Shown: positions 5,895-13,286, counted from the first letter of the stretch. The stretch is DNA of 14,813 bases from an uncultured Bacilli bacterium (GCA_947627395.1 CANQVW010000026.1:1-14813); one strand, 5' to 3'. A program made the numbers and translations. The notes: generated from the sequence alone by a model not told the origin.

Positions 5895-6748
5895 TTAAAA
5901 TTTTAATAGATAGTGCTTCAGATATTGTTCAAGAAGAAGCTATAAAAAAAGGAATCGAAATGATTCCAATGGAAGTACGTTTTAAAGATGAAGTTTATTA
6001 TGATGGAGTAAATCTTTCTCATATTCAATTCTTTGAAAAATTAATTGAAAGTGATGAACTTCCTAAAACAAGTTTAATTAATGAATTTCGTTTTGAAGAG
6101 AAAATGGAGGAAATGATTCAAGGTGGCAACCAACTCCTTGTCATTACAATTTCTTCTAAACTATCAGGAACATATGATGCTGCTAGAGCAGCAGCCAAGA
6201 AATTTAAAGACCAAGTCTATGTATTAGATAGTTTGAGTGCAACAGCAGGAGAAAGAATATTATGTGATTATGCCTTAGAACTAATAAAACAAAATAAAAA
6301 CTTTCAAGAGATTCAAAAAGAACTCGAAGCAAAAAAGAGAAAAATACAAATTTTAGCAGTAGTAGATACATTAAAATATTTAAGAAAAGGTGGTAGAATT
6401 TCTTCTATTACTGCTTTTGCTGGAGAAATGTTTTCTATTAAACCGGTCATTTCTGTTATTGATGGAGAAGTCAAAGTTGTTGGAAAAGCAAGAGGTAGTA
6501 AAAAGAGTAACAACCTATTAATGGAACTAGTCAATCAATGTGGTGGAATTGATTTTAAAATGCCTTATGGAGCTCTTTATTCAGGTTTAAGTAAGGAATA
6601 TTTAAATAAATATTTAGTAGATAGTGAAATTTTATGGAAAGATTATGTAAGAAATATGAATGAAATTCCAACATACATGATAGGAAGTACAATTGGAACT
6701 CATGTTGGACCAAATGCTATTGGTGTTACCTTTTTTTCTAAATCATAA
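5891..6748 (+). CDS. DegV family fatty-acid-binding protein (FakB-like)
   Basis: 285-residue DegV protein, the usual family length. Visible signatures are the N-terminal ILIDSASDI (4-12), PKTSLIN (58-64, equivalent to the lipid-head TSxxS region), TISSKLSGTYDAA (86-98), TLKYLRKGGRIS (about 158-169) and the C-terminal IGTHVGPNAIGV. DegV/FakB proteins bind a fatty acid in a deep pocket and present it to the kinase FakA, which makes acyl-phosphate for membrane lipid synthesis; the protein is cytoplasmic. FakA is not encoded here. Translation is coupled to the upstream MarR gene by a four-base overlap. No terminator is evident in the 85 bases before the next gene. The family call is very firm; the exact lipid is unknown. 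Confidence 0.93.
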   Translation: MIKILIDSASDIVQEEAIKKGIEMIPMEVRFKDEVYYDGVNLSHIQFFEKLIESDELPKTSLINEFRFEEKMEEMIQGGNQLLVITISSKLSGTYDAARAAAKKFKDQVYVLDSLSATAGERILCDYALELIKQNKNFQEIQKELEAKKRKIQILAVVDTLKYLRKGGRISSITAFAGEMFSIKPVISVIDGEVKVVGKARGSKKSNNLLMELVNQCGGIDFKMPYGALYSGLSKEYLNKYLVDSEILWKDYVRNMNEIPTYMIGSTIGTHVGPNAIGVTFFSKS

Positions 6749-6763
6749 AAAATTTTAAAAAAA

Positions 6764-6793
6764 GATACATTCATAATGAAAAAGGTGTATAAT
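6764..6793 (+). promoter_or_regulatory. Probable promoter of the M48-LRR gene
   Basis: TATAAT (6788-6793) is a perfect -10 box; the upstream hexamer is poor (GATACA at 6764-6769, 18-base spacer). The predicted start falls at a small hairpin, AAAGC-ATA-GCTTT (6800-6812). The AAGGAG site (6820-6825) then serves the ATG at 6834. Confidence 0.45.
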
Positions 6794-6833
6794 AAATTGA
6801 AAGCATAGCTTTACTTATGAAGGAGATGATAAA

Positions 6834-8801
6834 ATGAAGTCCTTTAAAAAAACTCATATCCAATCGATATCCCTTACGATTTTATTTGGGATACTATACG
6901 ATTATTTTTATTTTTCATTGTATTCTTTGTTTTTTCATCTTTTTTTATCCATCGAATATTCTATTTATTTATCCTTAGGATTTATGTTATTCAATATCAT
7001 TTTAGGAGAAGGTACTACACACATCCATTTTATCCATTCAAATGATGATATATCAAATAATGATAAAAAAGAAATTGACGAAAAATATATTCATCTTTTT
7101 CACCAATTAAAAGAAAAAGGAGAAAAAACATCTCATAGAATTCGTTCTGTTCAACTTCACTTTTTAGATAAGGAAAAATATTCTTTTTTATTCTTAGGTT
7201 CTCCAGCAGCAAATATTAATAATCAAATTTATTATTTAGGCAAACCAACTGTTGAAGAAGGAGAGTTTTGCGCTTTTTGTTCCCATGAACTTGGACATAG
7301 TGCTACCTTGAATTTTTCTATTTTAAAATTGTTTCAATTTACAAGTTTTTTATTATCAATTTTTAAAAAAAATATTCGCATGTTTACTTTTTTATGCATA
7401 TCGGTTCAAAAAAAATCTAAGAAAAAAGGAACATCTATTTTTTTCTTTTCCTTATCTATTCTTTTTTTATCTCTTTATTTTCTTTTCACATTACCTGAAA
7501 TTCTATTTTTAATGATTCCTCATCGTATGGAAGAATATAAAGCAGATGAATTTTGTGTTTTATGTGGATATGGGGAATGGTTAAAACAATTTTTATGGAA
7601 TCATCAATATGAAACTTCTTTTACAATGAATTTGTTAGATTCTTTTGAGCATCCTCTACCTAAAAAAAGAATGAAAAGAATATGTCAATTAGAAAATCTT
7701 CCTTTAGAATATATTGATTATATATTTGATGAACAGGGACATGTTTTAGTAAAATATTTAGGAAAACAAACAAAGTTAGTCATTCCATCGTTTGTTGAAG
7801 AAATTGGAAATGGAAGAAATGCCATCTCACATTCTGTTAAACATGTAAATTGTGCGCAAGCTACTATTATCCATTCTTTTGCTTTTGTCTCAACACAGAT
7901 TGAATTTATTGAGGGTAAAGATATTCAAGTGATTGAAAATAAATCTTTTTTTAGATCTTTTCATTTAAAAGAGGCCATTTTTCCTTCTGTTATGGATATT
8001 CATTCATGTGCTTTTTTAGAAAGTGGAATAGAACAAGTAATAGTATCTTCTTCACTGGTTCAAATGGAGGATTTTGCCTTCGCAAATTGCAAAAAGTTAA
8101 GAGAAATAAAAGGATTAGATTGGAATCACATTGAAAAAATTTCTGGAAATTGTTTTTCAAATGATAGTTTGTTAGAAGATTCAAAAATGTTTCTTCAAGA
8201 AGCAAATGATGTTGGAATTGAAATTCCCAATGGAACCATATATGTTTCAAATGATGTTATAAAAAGTAACAATTCAATTACAAAATGTGTTTATGTTCCT
8301 TCCACAGTTCGCTTTATGGAAATTCATCATCCGACCATATGGATTTTAAATCGAAGTTTGTTAACATTTAAATTAGGTATCAGTGTTTCATCAGAAGAAG
8401 AACTTCTTCAATGTATTCTTCAAAAATATCCATATGTATTTTTATTCTTCCCTTTACAAAGAAGAATAGAATCAATACAACCTTTATCTTTTCAAGATAT
8501 TGTTGAATTTTACAAACATATTCAGCTATCCTATTCATTCACCTATAAACAAATTCAAAACGAATCTTACATTTTTGTTTTAAATTTCCTTGCAAAAGAA
8601 TCTTTTTATACCCATTTGTTTCAAACTTGGATAGAAAATGAACAAATACAAGAAATGACATTAGCTATTTTTAAAGATCATATCGATGAAGTATCTTTTC
8701 TTTTATCGATGATGGAAAAAAAGAAAATCACAATTCATTTGATAGAAATAGAGAAAATAGACTTTAAATCTTCATTTTTTATTAAAAAAACAAATCTTTA
8801 A
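6834..8801 (+). CDS. Membrane M48-type metallopeptidase with C-terminal BspA-like leucine-rich repeats
   Basis: 655-residue fusion. Residues about 10-60 form two hydrophobic segments; a catalytic region follows with the zinc motif HELGH (151-155), further hydrophobic segments (about 163-177 and 200-229), then EEYKAD (233-238), which supplies the third zinc ligand in M48/HtpX peptidases, and HPLPKKRMKRI (273-283), the conserved helix after it. From about 303 to 445 come BspA/LRR_5-type repeats: VKYLGKQTKLVIPSFVEEIG, IHSFAF, EFIEGKDIQVIENKSF, IHSCAFLESGIEQVIV, MEDFAFANCKKLREI. The last 200 residues match nothing I recognise. The M48 part acts at the membrane on misfolded or specific membrane proteins; the repeats may bind substrate or partner. 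All zinc ligands are present, so it should be active. It is followed by the Y-RNA-like gene and rsr. BspA repeats joined to an M48 peptidase are an uncommon arrangement to my knowledge. Confidence 0.82.
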   Translation: MKSFKKTHIQSISLTILFGILYDYFYFSLYSLFFHLFLSIEYSIYLSLGFMLFNIILGEGTTHIHFIHSNDDISNNDKKEIDEKYIHLFHQLKEKGEKTSHRIRSVQLHFLDKEKYSFLFLGSPAANINNQIYYLGKPTVEEGEFCAFCSHELGHSATLNFSILKLFQFTSFLLSIFKKNIRMFTFLCISVQKKSKKKGTSIFFFSLSILFLSLYFLFTLPEILFLMIPHRMEEYKADEFCVLCGYGEWLKQFLWNHQYETSFTMNLLDSFEHPLPKKRMKRICQLENLPLEYIDYIFDEQGHVLVKYLGKQTKLVIPSFVEEIGNGRNAISHSVKHVNCAQATIIHSFAFVSTQIEFIEGKDIQVIENKSFFRSFHLKEAIFPSVMDIHSCAFLESGIEQVIVSSSLVQMEDFAFANCKKLREIKGLDWNHIEKISGNCFSNDSLLEDSKMFLQEANDVGIEIPNGTIYVSNDVIKSNNSITKCVYVPSTVRFMEIHHPTIWILNRSLLTFKLGISVSSEEELLQCILQKYPYVFLFFPLQRRIESIQPLSFQDIVEFYKHIQLSYSFTYKQIQNESYIFVLNFLAKESFYTHLFQTWIENEQIQEMTLAIFKDHIDEVSFLLSMMEKKKITIHLIEIEKIDFKSSFFIKKTNL

Positions 8802-8825
8802 TTTTTAAAAATAAAACTAAATGAA

Positions 8826-8854
8826 TTGACTTTTTATCTGTTTTCTAGTATAGT
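8826..8854 (+). promoter_or_regulatory. Promoter of the Y-RNA-like gene and rsr
   Basis: TTGACT (8826-8831) and TATAGT (8849-8854) with an exact 17-base spacer. Transcription should start around 8861-8863, a few bases before the first helix of the structured RNA (8867). The fit between promoter and structure is strong support for a separate RNA gene. Confidence 0.8.
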
Positions 8855-8860
8855 ATTATT

Positions 8861-8985
8861 GTCTATGGAAATTGTCGCAGCGTCGAAAACGGTTACTTCG
8901 CAACGGAACTAAACAACCGTTTTCCAATTTTCTCGACATTTCCTTAGACCTAAAATTCATAAACTGCTTTTGGGCAGTTTTTCTA
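8861..8985 (+). ncRNA. Candidate bacterial Y RNA, partner of the downstream Ro60 homologue
   Basis: A roughly 120-base RNA between a promoter and a terminator, directly upstream of a Ro60/Rsr gene. Its 5' and 3' parts form a long interrupted stem. The lower helix pairs GGAAAT (8867-8872) and GTCG (8874-8877) with CGAC (8934-8937) and ATTTCC (8938-8943), with T8873 bulged. After an asymmetric internal loop (8878-8884 / 8925-8933), the upper helix pairs GAAAACGGTT (8885-8894) with AACCGTTTTC (8915-8924). A 20-base loop closes it. This copies Y RNA layout: a terminal helix with a bulge, an internal loop, a second helix and a variable loop. The Ro-binding consensus of Y RNAs (GNCGAA on the 5' strand, UUGAC on the 3' strand) is approached by GTCGAA (8882-8887) or GTCGCAG (8874-8880) and by CTCGAC (8932-8937). 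No clear tRNA-like module (as in YrlA RNAs) is seen. The fold was traced by eye; the assignment rests on fold plus context. Confidence 0.72.
8961..8985 (+). terminator. Factor-independent terminator of the Y-RNA-like gene, within the rsr leader
   Basis: AAACTGC (8961-8967) pairs with GCAGTTT (8974-8980) around the loop TTTTGG, followed by a T-rich tail (8978-8985). It ends only about seven bases before the rsr ribosome binding site AAAAGGTGA (8992-9000). No other promoter is seen for rsr, so rsr expression probably depends on read-through of this short 7-bp stem. Confidence 0.75.
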
Positions 8986-9005
8986 TTTATCAAAAGGTGA
9001 ATAAA

Positions 9006-10502
9006 ATGTCAAAGTTTAATCAAAAACCTTCATCTATGACGTTAAATCATGAAATGGTGAAAGCATTCGCTATGAGTGATAAAGAGCGTCTAGTAACCAT
9101 GGTTTTAACATCTTTTTTTCATGAAGAAAAATATTATGGAGATAATTCTTTTGAAATTATTTCCCTTAGCACAAAATTAATTCAAGAGCATGAAGCAAAG
9201 TTTGTTGCGCAATTAGCAATTTATGCACGAACAAAAATGAATTTAAGAAGTGTTTCTCATGTTTTGTGTGCTATTTTAGCTCATGAAATTGAAGGAAAAA
9301 AGTATGTGAAAGAAGTTATTAAGGCTATTGCTATTCGTGTTGATGATTTATTAGAAATACTTTCTTATTACATTTTTTCTTATGGAAAACCCATTCCTAA
9401 TGCTTTGAAAAGAGGCATTGCTATACAAATGAATCAATTTGATGAATATCAATTTTCTAAATATAATGGAAATAAAAAAGCACTCTCTTTAAGAGATGTT
9501 TTAATACTAACCCATCCAAAAGCTAAAGATGAAGCACAAAACATTTTGTTCCAAAAAATCTTGAATAAAACTTTAGAAACTCCATACACATGGGAAACAG
9601 AACTATCTAAAAATGGAAATAACAAAGAAACATGGGAAAAGTTAATTGAAAGTAGAAAAGTTGGATTAATGGCACTAATTCGTAATTTAAACAACATTTT
9701 AAATGTAGGACCCGATAATTTTTATCTCGTCATAGAAACACTGATCAACCTAGAAATTGTTTTAAAAAGTAAAATCCTTCCATTTCGATTTTATGCTGCA
9801 TATCTCATGGCAAGGGAAAATCCAAACTGTACCCCATTATTACTAGATGCATTGGAAAAAGCACTAAACATCAGTATCCAAAATGTTCCAAAATTAGATG
9901 GAAAAACTTTGATTGCAATTGATACCAGTGGTTCTATGTGCTTTCCAATTTCTAAGAAAAGTAAAATGACTTTTTCTAACATTGCAAATTTATTTGCCGC
10001 AATGATTCATAAAATTTGTGATGATCCTATTATTGTTTCTTTCTCTTTAGATCTTGTTGTTCAAAAGCTTTCTTCTAAGAAAGGCATCATTGATAATGCA
10101 ACTTCCATTATCGCTGATGGAGGAGGAACAGATTTAACTTTACCTTTGCGATATTTATTAAAACGTAACATTGTTGTCGATCGTATTATTTATTTATCAG
10201 ATAATGAAATTAATGCAAGTTTTAATAGAGGAGATTTAAAACCAACCTATTCATTTCTTACTTTTTCAAATAAAACCACCACTTGTCAAGAATTTTTAGA
10301 AGCCTATCAAAAGAAAATCAATCCCAATGTTTTTTTTCATGGAATTGATTTACAAGGATATGGAACGCAACAATTTCGCGGAAAAAATGTTGAAATAATG
10401 GTTGGATGGAATGAAGAAGTTTTATCCATGATAAAACTTGTTGAAGAAGGAACAAGTCATATGATTTCATCTGTTGAAAACATACAAATCCAAACAAAAT
10501 AA
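9006..10502 (+). CDS. rsr: Ro60/Rsr-type TROVE domain RNA-binding protein
   Basis: 498-residue bacterial homologue of the Ro60 autoantigen. The TROVE domain (about 1-290) is a ring of helical repeats that binds Y RNA on its outside and the 3' ends of misfolded RNAs in its central hole; visible family segments include SHVLCAILAHE, the GKPIPNALKRGIAIQ stretch (127-141), SLRDVLILTHPK (161-172) and LMALIRNLNNIL (221-232). The vWA domain (about 300-490) has a complete MIDAS metal site: DTSGS (306-310), Thr375 in GGGTD and Asp399 in YLSDNE. Bacterial Rsr with its Y RNA works with exoribonucleases such as PNPase in RNA decay and stress survival. The start at 9006 is chosen because AAAAGGTGA lies just upstream; an in-frame ATG at 8970 lies in the loop of the terminator and is rejected. 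The candidate Y RNA precedes it; a lipoprotein gene follows after 23 bases. I see no RtcB or PNPase gene nearby. Confidence 0.93.
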   Translation: MSKFNQKPSSMTLNHEMVKAFAMSDKERLVTMVLTSFFHEEKYYGDNSFEIISLSTKLIQEHEAKFVAQLAIYARTKMNLRSVSHVLCAILAHEIEGKKYVKEVIKAIAIRVDDLLEILSYYIFSYGKPIPNALKRGIAIQMNQFDEYQFSKYNGNKKALSLRDVLILTHPKAKDEAQNILFQKILNKTLETPYTWETELSKNGNNKETWEKLIESRKVGLMALIRNLNNILNVGPDNFYLVIETLINLEIVLKSKILPFRFYAAYLMARENPNCTPLLLDALEKALNISIQNVPKLDGKTLIAIDTSGSMCFPISKKSKMTFSNIANLFAAMIHKICDDPIIVSFSLDLVVQKLSSKKGIIDNATSIIADGGGTDLTLPLRYLLKRNIVVDRIIYLSDNEINASFNRGDLKPTYSFLTFSNKTTTCQEFLEAYQKKINPNVFFHGIDLQGYGTQQFRGKNVEIMVGWNEEVLSMIKLVEEGTSHMISSVENIQIQTK

Positions 10503-10525
10503 ATTCATCAATAATAGAGGAAAAG

Positions 10526-11569
10526 ATGGGAATTAAAAGATTCACTAAAATTATCGCTATAGTTATTGCATTATTCTTAAGTACCTTTTTTGTTGGATGT
10601 AATCCGAATTCATCAAATAAAGAAATAGATGCATTTCCCATTATGAATTATATTCAAGATACCTATACAGGTTATAGCATTCAAAAGAAAGATGTAACTC
10701 TTATCAAAGAAGAAGAAAGAGTTGAATATATTTATCATTCAATAGATACATTTTATGATCTTATTCAAAGTGAGAAATACTATATTGCAAGTGATCAAAA
10801 GTACCACAAAGCAAGAATGAATACAGAGGATACAAAACTAGCTTCTTTGATTGAAGAGGATAAAGAAATTATCGCTTTATTACTCACAGCACAATTTACA
10901 GATGTTCAAAATGGAACCTATATAGGAGTAATGAACTCCATTCCTTTTGAAGTAAAACTGGAAAATAATCAATTAATATTATTTTATAATCAAGAAACTT
11001 TGCAATTTAAAACTTCTTGTAAAGTGACTTTTCCCACCAATTTTGTTGATGATACCATCATTACACCACCTCAAGTTGACCCTATTCGAACGGAACTCAT
11101 TGATGAATTTATTCAAAAAATGGGGACAAATTTTACGATTAATATTACGGGACTTGGAATATATAAAAAGTGTGGAAATCTTACTTATTTAAAACAAGGA
11201 TTAACTGAAAAATATCTTGAAGAAGAGGAAAATAAACAATATGTTTATATTTCTATATTAGGATCATGGCAAAAAAATTTTTTATCAGATTCACAAGATC
11301 AAAAGTTATTAAATCCTTATAATTATGTAGATGAAATCAAGAATAATTGTCGTTGGGAAAATTATGATAAAGCAACAAATACATTTATCGGCATTCTAAA
11401 TTATAAAAATAATTTGTATGATTTTTCTATAAAAATATTAGCTGACCAAGCAGAAATTTTTTTTCAAATGCCGATTGGTCCAATGAAAGCAACCATTTTT
11501 TCTTTAGGAATAACTGAAATTGTTTTACCTCAAAACTATAAAGATAATACCATTGAAGAAATTTTTTAG
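10526..11569 (+). CDS. Predicted lipoprotein of unknown function, duplicated domain
   Basis: 347-residue exported protein. The N-terminus has Lys4/Arg5, a hydrophobic core to residue 23 and a lipobox-like FVGC with Cys25; Phe at -3 is less usual than Leu. The mature part seems to hold two related halves: residues 124-178 (NGTYIGVMNSIPFEVKL...FVDDTI) and 277-343 (TNTFIGILNYKNNLYDFSI...YKDNTI) share spacing and residues. Each half is a mixed alpha/beta unit of about 150 residues. No catalytic motif or named family is recognised. AGAGGAAAAG lies just before the ATG. It follows rsr by 23 bases without a terminator, so co-transcription is likely, but a surface protein has no obvious tie to RNA binding. 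The lipoprotein call is fairly firm; the duplication is inferred by eye. Confidence 0.75.
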   Translation: MGIKRFTKIIAIVIALFLSTFFVGCNPNSSNKEIDAFPIMNYIQDTYTGYSIQKKDVTLIKEEERVEYIYHSIDTFYDLIQSEKYYIASDQKYHKARMNTEDTKLASLIEEDKEIIALLLTAQFTDVQNGTYIGVMNSIPFEVKLENNQLILFYNQETLQFKTSCKVTFPTNFVDDTIITPPQVDPIRTELIDEFIQKMGTNFTINITGLGIYKKCGNLTYLKQGLTEKYLEEEENKQYVYISILGSWQKNFLSDSQDQKLLNPYNYVDEIKNNCRWENYDKATNTFIGILNYKNNLYDFSIKILADQAEIFFQMPIGPMKATIFSLGITEIVLPQNYKDNTIEEIF

Positions 11570-11748
11570 ATGAATGAAAACATTGTATAAAAAGAAAAAC
11601 TATCGTATAAAAATGAATGATTTAGTTTCAATTTCTTTTCATATTTATTGAATCTTTTGGATAAAATTTTTCACGATAATTCTCTGATTTTCATTTATAG
11701 TCTATATGAATGACTAACAAAAATTTCCTATTTATGGAGGCGATATTT

Positions 11749-12441
11749 ATGATTTATGTTACTGGAGATATCCATGGAGATGCAAATCGATTCTTGCCCA
11801 TCTTACTTCCTCATTCAGAAGAATGGACAAATGAGGATTATTTGCTTATTTGTGGTGATTTTGGTTTTTTGTTTGAAGAAAAAAGAAGTAAAGAATATTT
11901 TTCAAAACAAAAAGTATTAGATGAACTAGAGAAAAAACCATTCACGATTTGTTTTTGCGATGGTAATCATGAGAATTTTCCTCTCCTTTTTTCTTATCCT
12001 GAAGAAGTATGGCATGGAGGAAAAATTCATAGAATTCGAAAAAATATCATCCATTTAATGAGAGGGCAAATATTTTATATTGATGGAAAAAGTTTCTTTG
12101 TAATGGGTGGCGGTTATAGCCTTGATCGAGACCAAAGGACATTAAACGTCTCCTATTGGGAAGAAGAACTTCCAACAAATGAGGAATATCATGAGGCATC
12201 TAACAATTTAATGCGTGCCAACATGAGCGTGGATTATGTCTTAACTCATGTTCCACCCAAACGCGTTATGCTCTTATTGATGGGGAAATGCAATGACAAT
12301 GAACTTGAACTGAATGGCTATTTAGATTGGGTCGCTTCTGATGTTCACTTTAAACAATGGTATTTTGGACATTTACATCAAGATTTACTCATTCACAATC
12401 AATATCAAGCGCTATATTTTGATGTTGTTTTGGTTCGATAA
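11749..12441 (+). CDS. Calcineurin-like metallophosphoesterase
   Basis: 230-residue metallophosphoesterase with all five core motifs: GDIHGD (6-11), GDFG (36-39), GNHE (72-75), TH (166-167) and GHLH (207-210). These residues hold two metal ions and hydrolyse phosphomonoesters or diesters in the cytoplasm; the substrate is not predictable. An extra stretch (FFVMGGGYSLDR, about 116-127) is typical of small gut-Bacillota members of the family. The start at 11749 is preferred to the ATG at 11710, because GGAGG (11736-11740) lies eight bases upstream and motif GDIHGD normally begins within the first ten residues. The 179 bases before it carry no gene and no promoter I would defend. A strong terminator follows. 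Confidence 0.9.
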   Translation: MIYVTGDIHGDANRFLPILLPHSEEWTNEDYLLICGDFGFLFEEKRSKEYFSKQKVLDELEKKPFTICFCDGNHENFPLLFSYPEEVWHGGKIHRIRKNIIHLMRGQIFYIDGKSFFVMGGGYSLDRDQRTLNVSYWEEELPTNEEYHEASNNLMRANMSVDYVLTHVPPKRVMLLLMGKCNDNELELNGYLDWVASDVHFKQWYFGHLHQDLLIHNQYQALYFDVVLVR

Positions 12442-12448
12442 TCAAAAT

Positions 12449-12482
12449 AGTTTAGAGTTTTAAACGCTCTAAACTTTTTTTC
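12449..12482 (+). terminator. Strong factor-independent terminator
   Basis: AGTTTAGAG (12449-12457) pairs perfectly with CTCTAAACT (12467-12475) around a 9-base loop, followed by a run of T to 12481. It ends the metallophosphoesterase transcript and isolates the uppS operon. Confidence 0.9.
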
Positions 12483-12541
12483 TTGATTCTTGAATATTCA
12501 AAACAAAACAAGAATAAAGTATAGCCAAAATAACAAACTTG

Positions 12542-12550
12542 TGATATAAT
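12542..12550 (+). promoter_or_regulatory. Extended -10 promoter of the uppS-cdsA-dxr operon
   Basis: TGATATAAT (12542-12550) is an extended -10 box with perfect TATAAT. The -35 region (TAGCCA, 12522-12527) is weak, as extended -10 promoters allow. A perfect 6-bp inverted repeat AACTCT-ACA-AGAGTT (12551-12565) spans the expected start of transcription near 12557 and might be a protein site or just chance. AGGAGG (12571-12576) serves uppS. Confidence 0.7.
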
Positions 12551-12580
12551 AACTCTACAAGAGTTGTATGAGGAGGAAGA

Positions 12581-13285
12581 ATGAAAGAACAAAAACAAAT
12601 GCCCTTACATATTGCCATTATCATGGATGGAAATGGAAGATGGGCTAAAAAAAGAGGCTTACCCCGAAGCTTTGGACATAAAAAAGGAGTAGAAAATTTA
12701 ATTCGTATTGTTCGTTATTGCTCTGAATTACAATTAAATTGTTTAACTCTTTTTGCTTTCTCCACAGAGAATTGGAAAAGACCTAAAGAAGAAGTAGATT
12801 ATTTAATGCAATTACTGAATGAAAATTTAGATGATGTTGAAGATAAATTAAATCAACGAAATATTCGTTTAAAAGTCATTGGAGAAAAAACCAATTTATC
12901 TTCTGAACTTCTTCAGAAAATTCAAAATGTGGAAGAAAAAACAAAAAATCAGACAGGAATGATGTTAAATATTGCTTTTAATTATGGATCACAAGATGAA
13001 ATCATTCATGCAATGCAAGAACTAGAAAAGAATCATGAATCCATAACAAAAGAAAATTTAGAAAAACACTTATATACCAAAGATTGTCCACCCGTTGATT
13101 TGTTAATTCGAACCAGCAAAGAATATCGCATCAGTAATTTTTTATTATGGCAAATTGCGTATAGTGAATTTTATTTTAGTGATGTTTATTGGCCATCTTT
13201 TGGAAAAAAACAATTAGACAAGGCGATTAAAGCTTATCAAAAAAGAGATCGTCGTTATGGAGGCTTAACCAAAAAGGAAAAGTAA
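12581..13285 (+). CDS. uppS: Isoprenyl transferase (undecaprenyl diphosphate synthase)
   Basis: 234-residue cis-prenyltransferase that adds isopentenyl diphosphate units to farnesyl diphosphate to make the C55 carrier lipid for peptidoglycan and teichoic acids. Conserved blocks: HIAIIMDGNGRWAKKRG (10-26, catalytic Asp16), GHKKG (32-36), FAFSTENWKRP (58-68), and LLIRTS....RISNFLLWQ (174-191) with the Arg and Ser residues that bind the diphosphate. Two deviations: RTSGE is RTSKE here (Lys180), and the usual NYGGR reads NYGSQ (134-138). Length is slightly below the common 240-250. cdsA follows one base after the stop. The context and the intact Asp make it very likely functional, but the altered motifs deserve notice. 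Confidence 0.95.
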   Translation: MKEQKQMPLHIAIIMDGNGRWAKKRGLPRSFGHKKGVENLIRIVRYCSELQLNCLTLFAFSTENWKRPKEEVDYLMQLLNENLDDVEDKLNQRNIRLKVIGEKTNLSSELLQKIQNVEEKTKNQTGMMLNIAFNYGSQDEIIHAMQELEKNHESITKENLEKHLYTKDCPPVDLLIRTSKEYRISNFLLWQIAYSEFYFSDVYWPSFGKKQLDKAIKAYQKRDRRYGGLTKKEK

Positions 13286-13286
13286 T

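Noticed and set aside
7030..8250. Minus-strand open frames inside the M48-LRR gene
   Set aside because: They are antisense shadows of a well-supported coding frame, rich in Leu/Phe/Ile from the low GC, with no ribosome binding sites.
8895..8914. tRNA-like module (YrlA type) in the loop of the candidate Y RNA
   Set aside because: The 20-base loop is too short and lacks a T-loop-like GTTCRA or an acceptor-like stem.
8970..9005. Upstream in-frame ATG as the start of rsr (12 more residues)
   Set aside because: It lies in the terminator hairpin and has no ribosome binding site, while AAAAGGTGA precedes the ATG at 9006 at proper spacing.
9449..10641. Minus-strand open frames across rsr and the lipoprotein start
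   Set aside because: Antisense to clear coding sequence, no promoter or ribosome binding site.
11710..11748. ATG 11710 as start of the metallophosphoesterase
   Set aside because: No ribosome binding site there; GGAGG (11736-11740) and the usual position of the GDIHGD motif favour 11749.
11570..11748. Promoter or terminator between the lipoprotein and the metallophosphoesterase
   Set aside because: TTGAAT (11648) and GATAAT (11675) are 21 bases apart, too far; no GC-containing hairpin with a T run is present. Only a loose direct repeat of GTATAAAAA is seen.
12482..12541. Riboswitch or T-box before uppS
   Set aside because: The promoter at 12542 leaves a leader of only about 25 bases, too short for either; TTGAATATTCAA (12490-12501) is a chance-sized palindrome.
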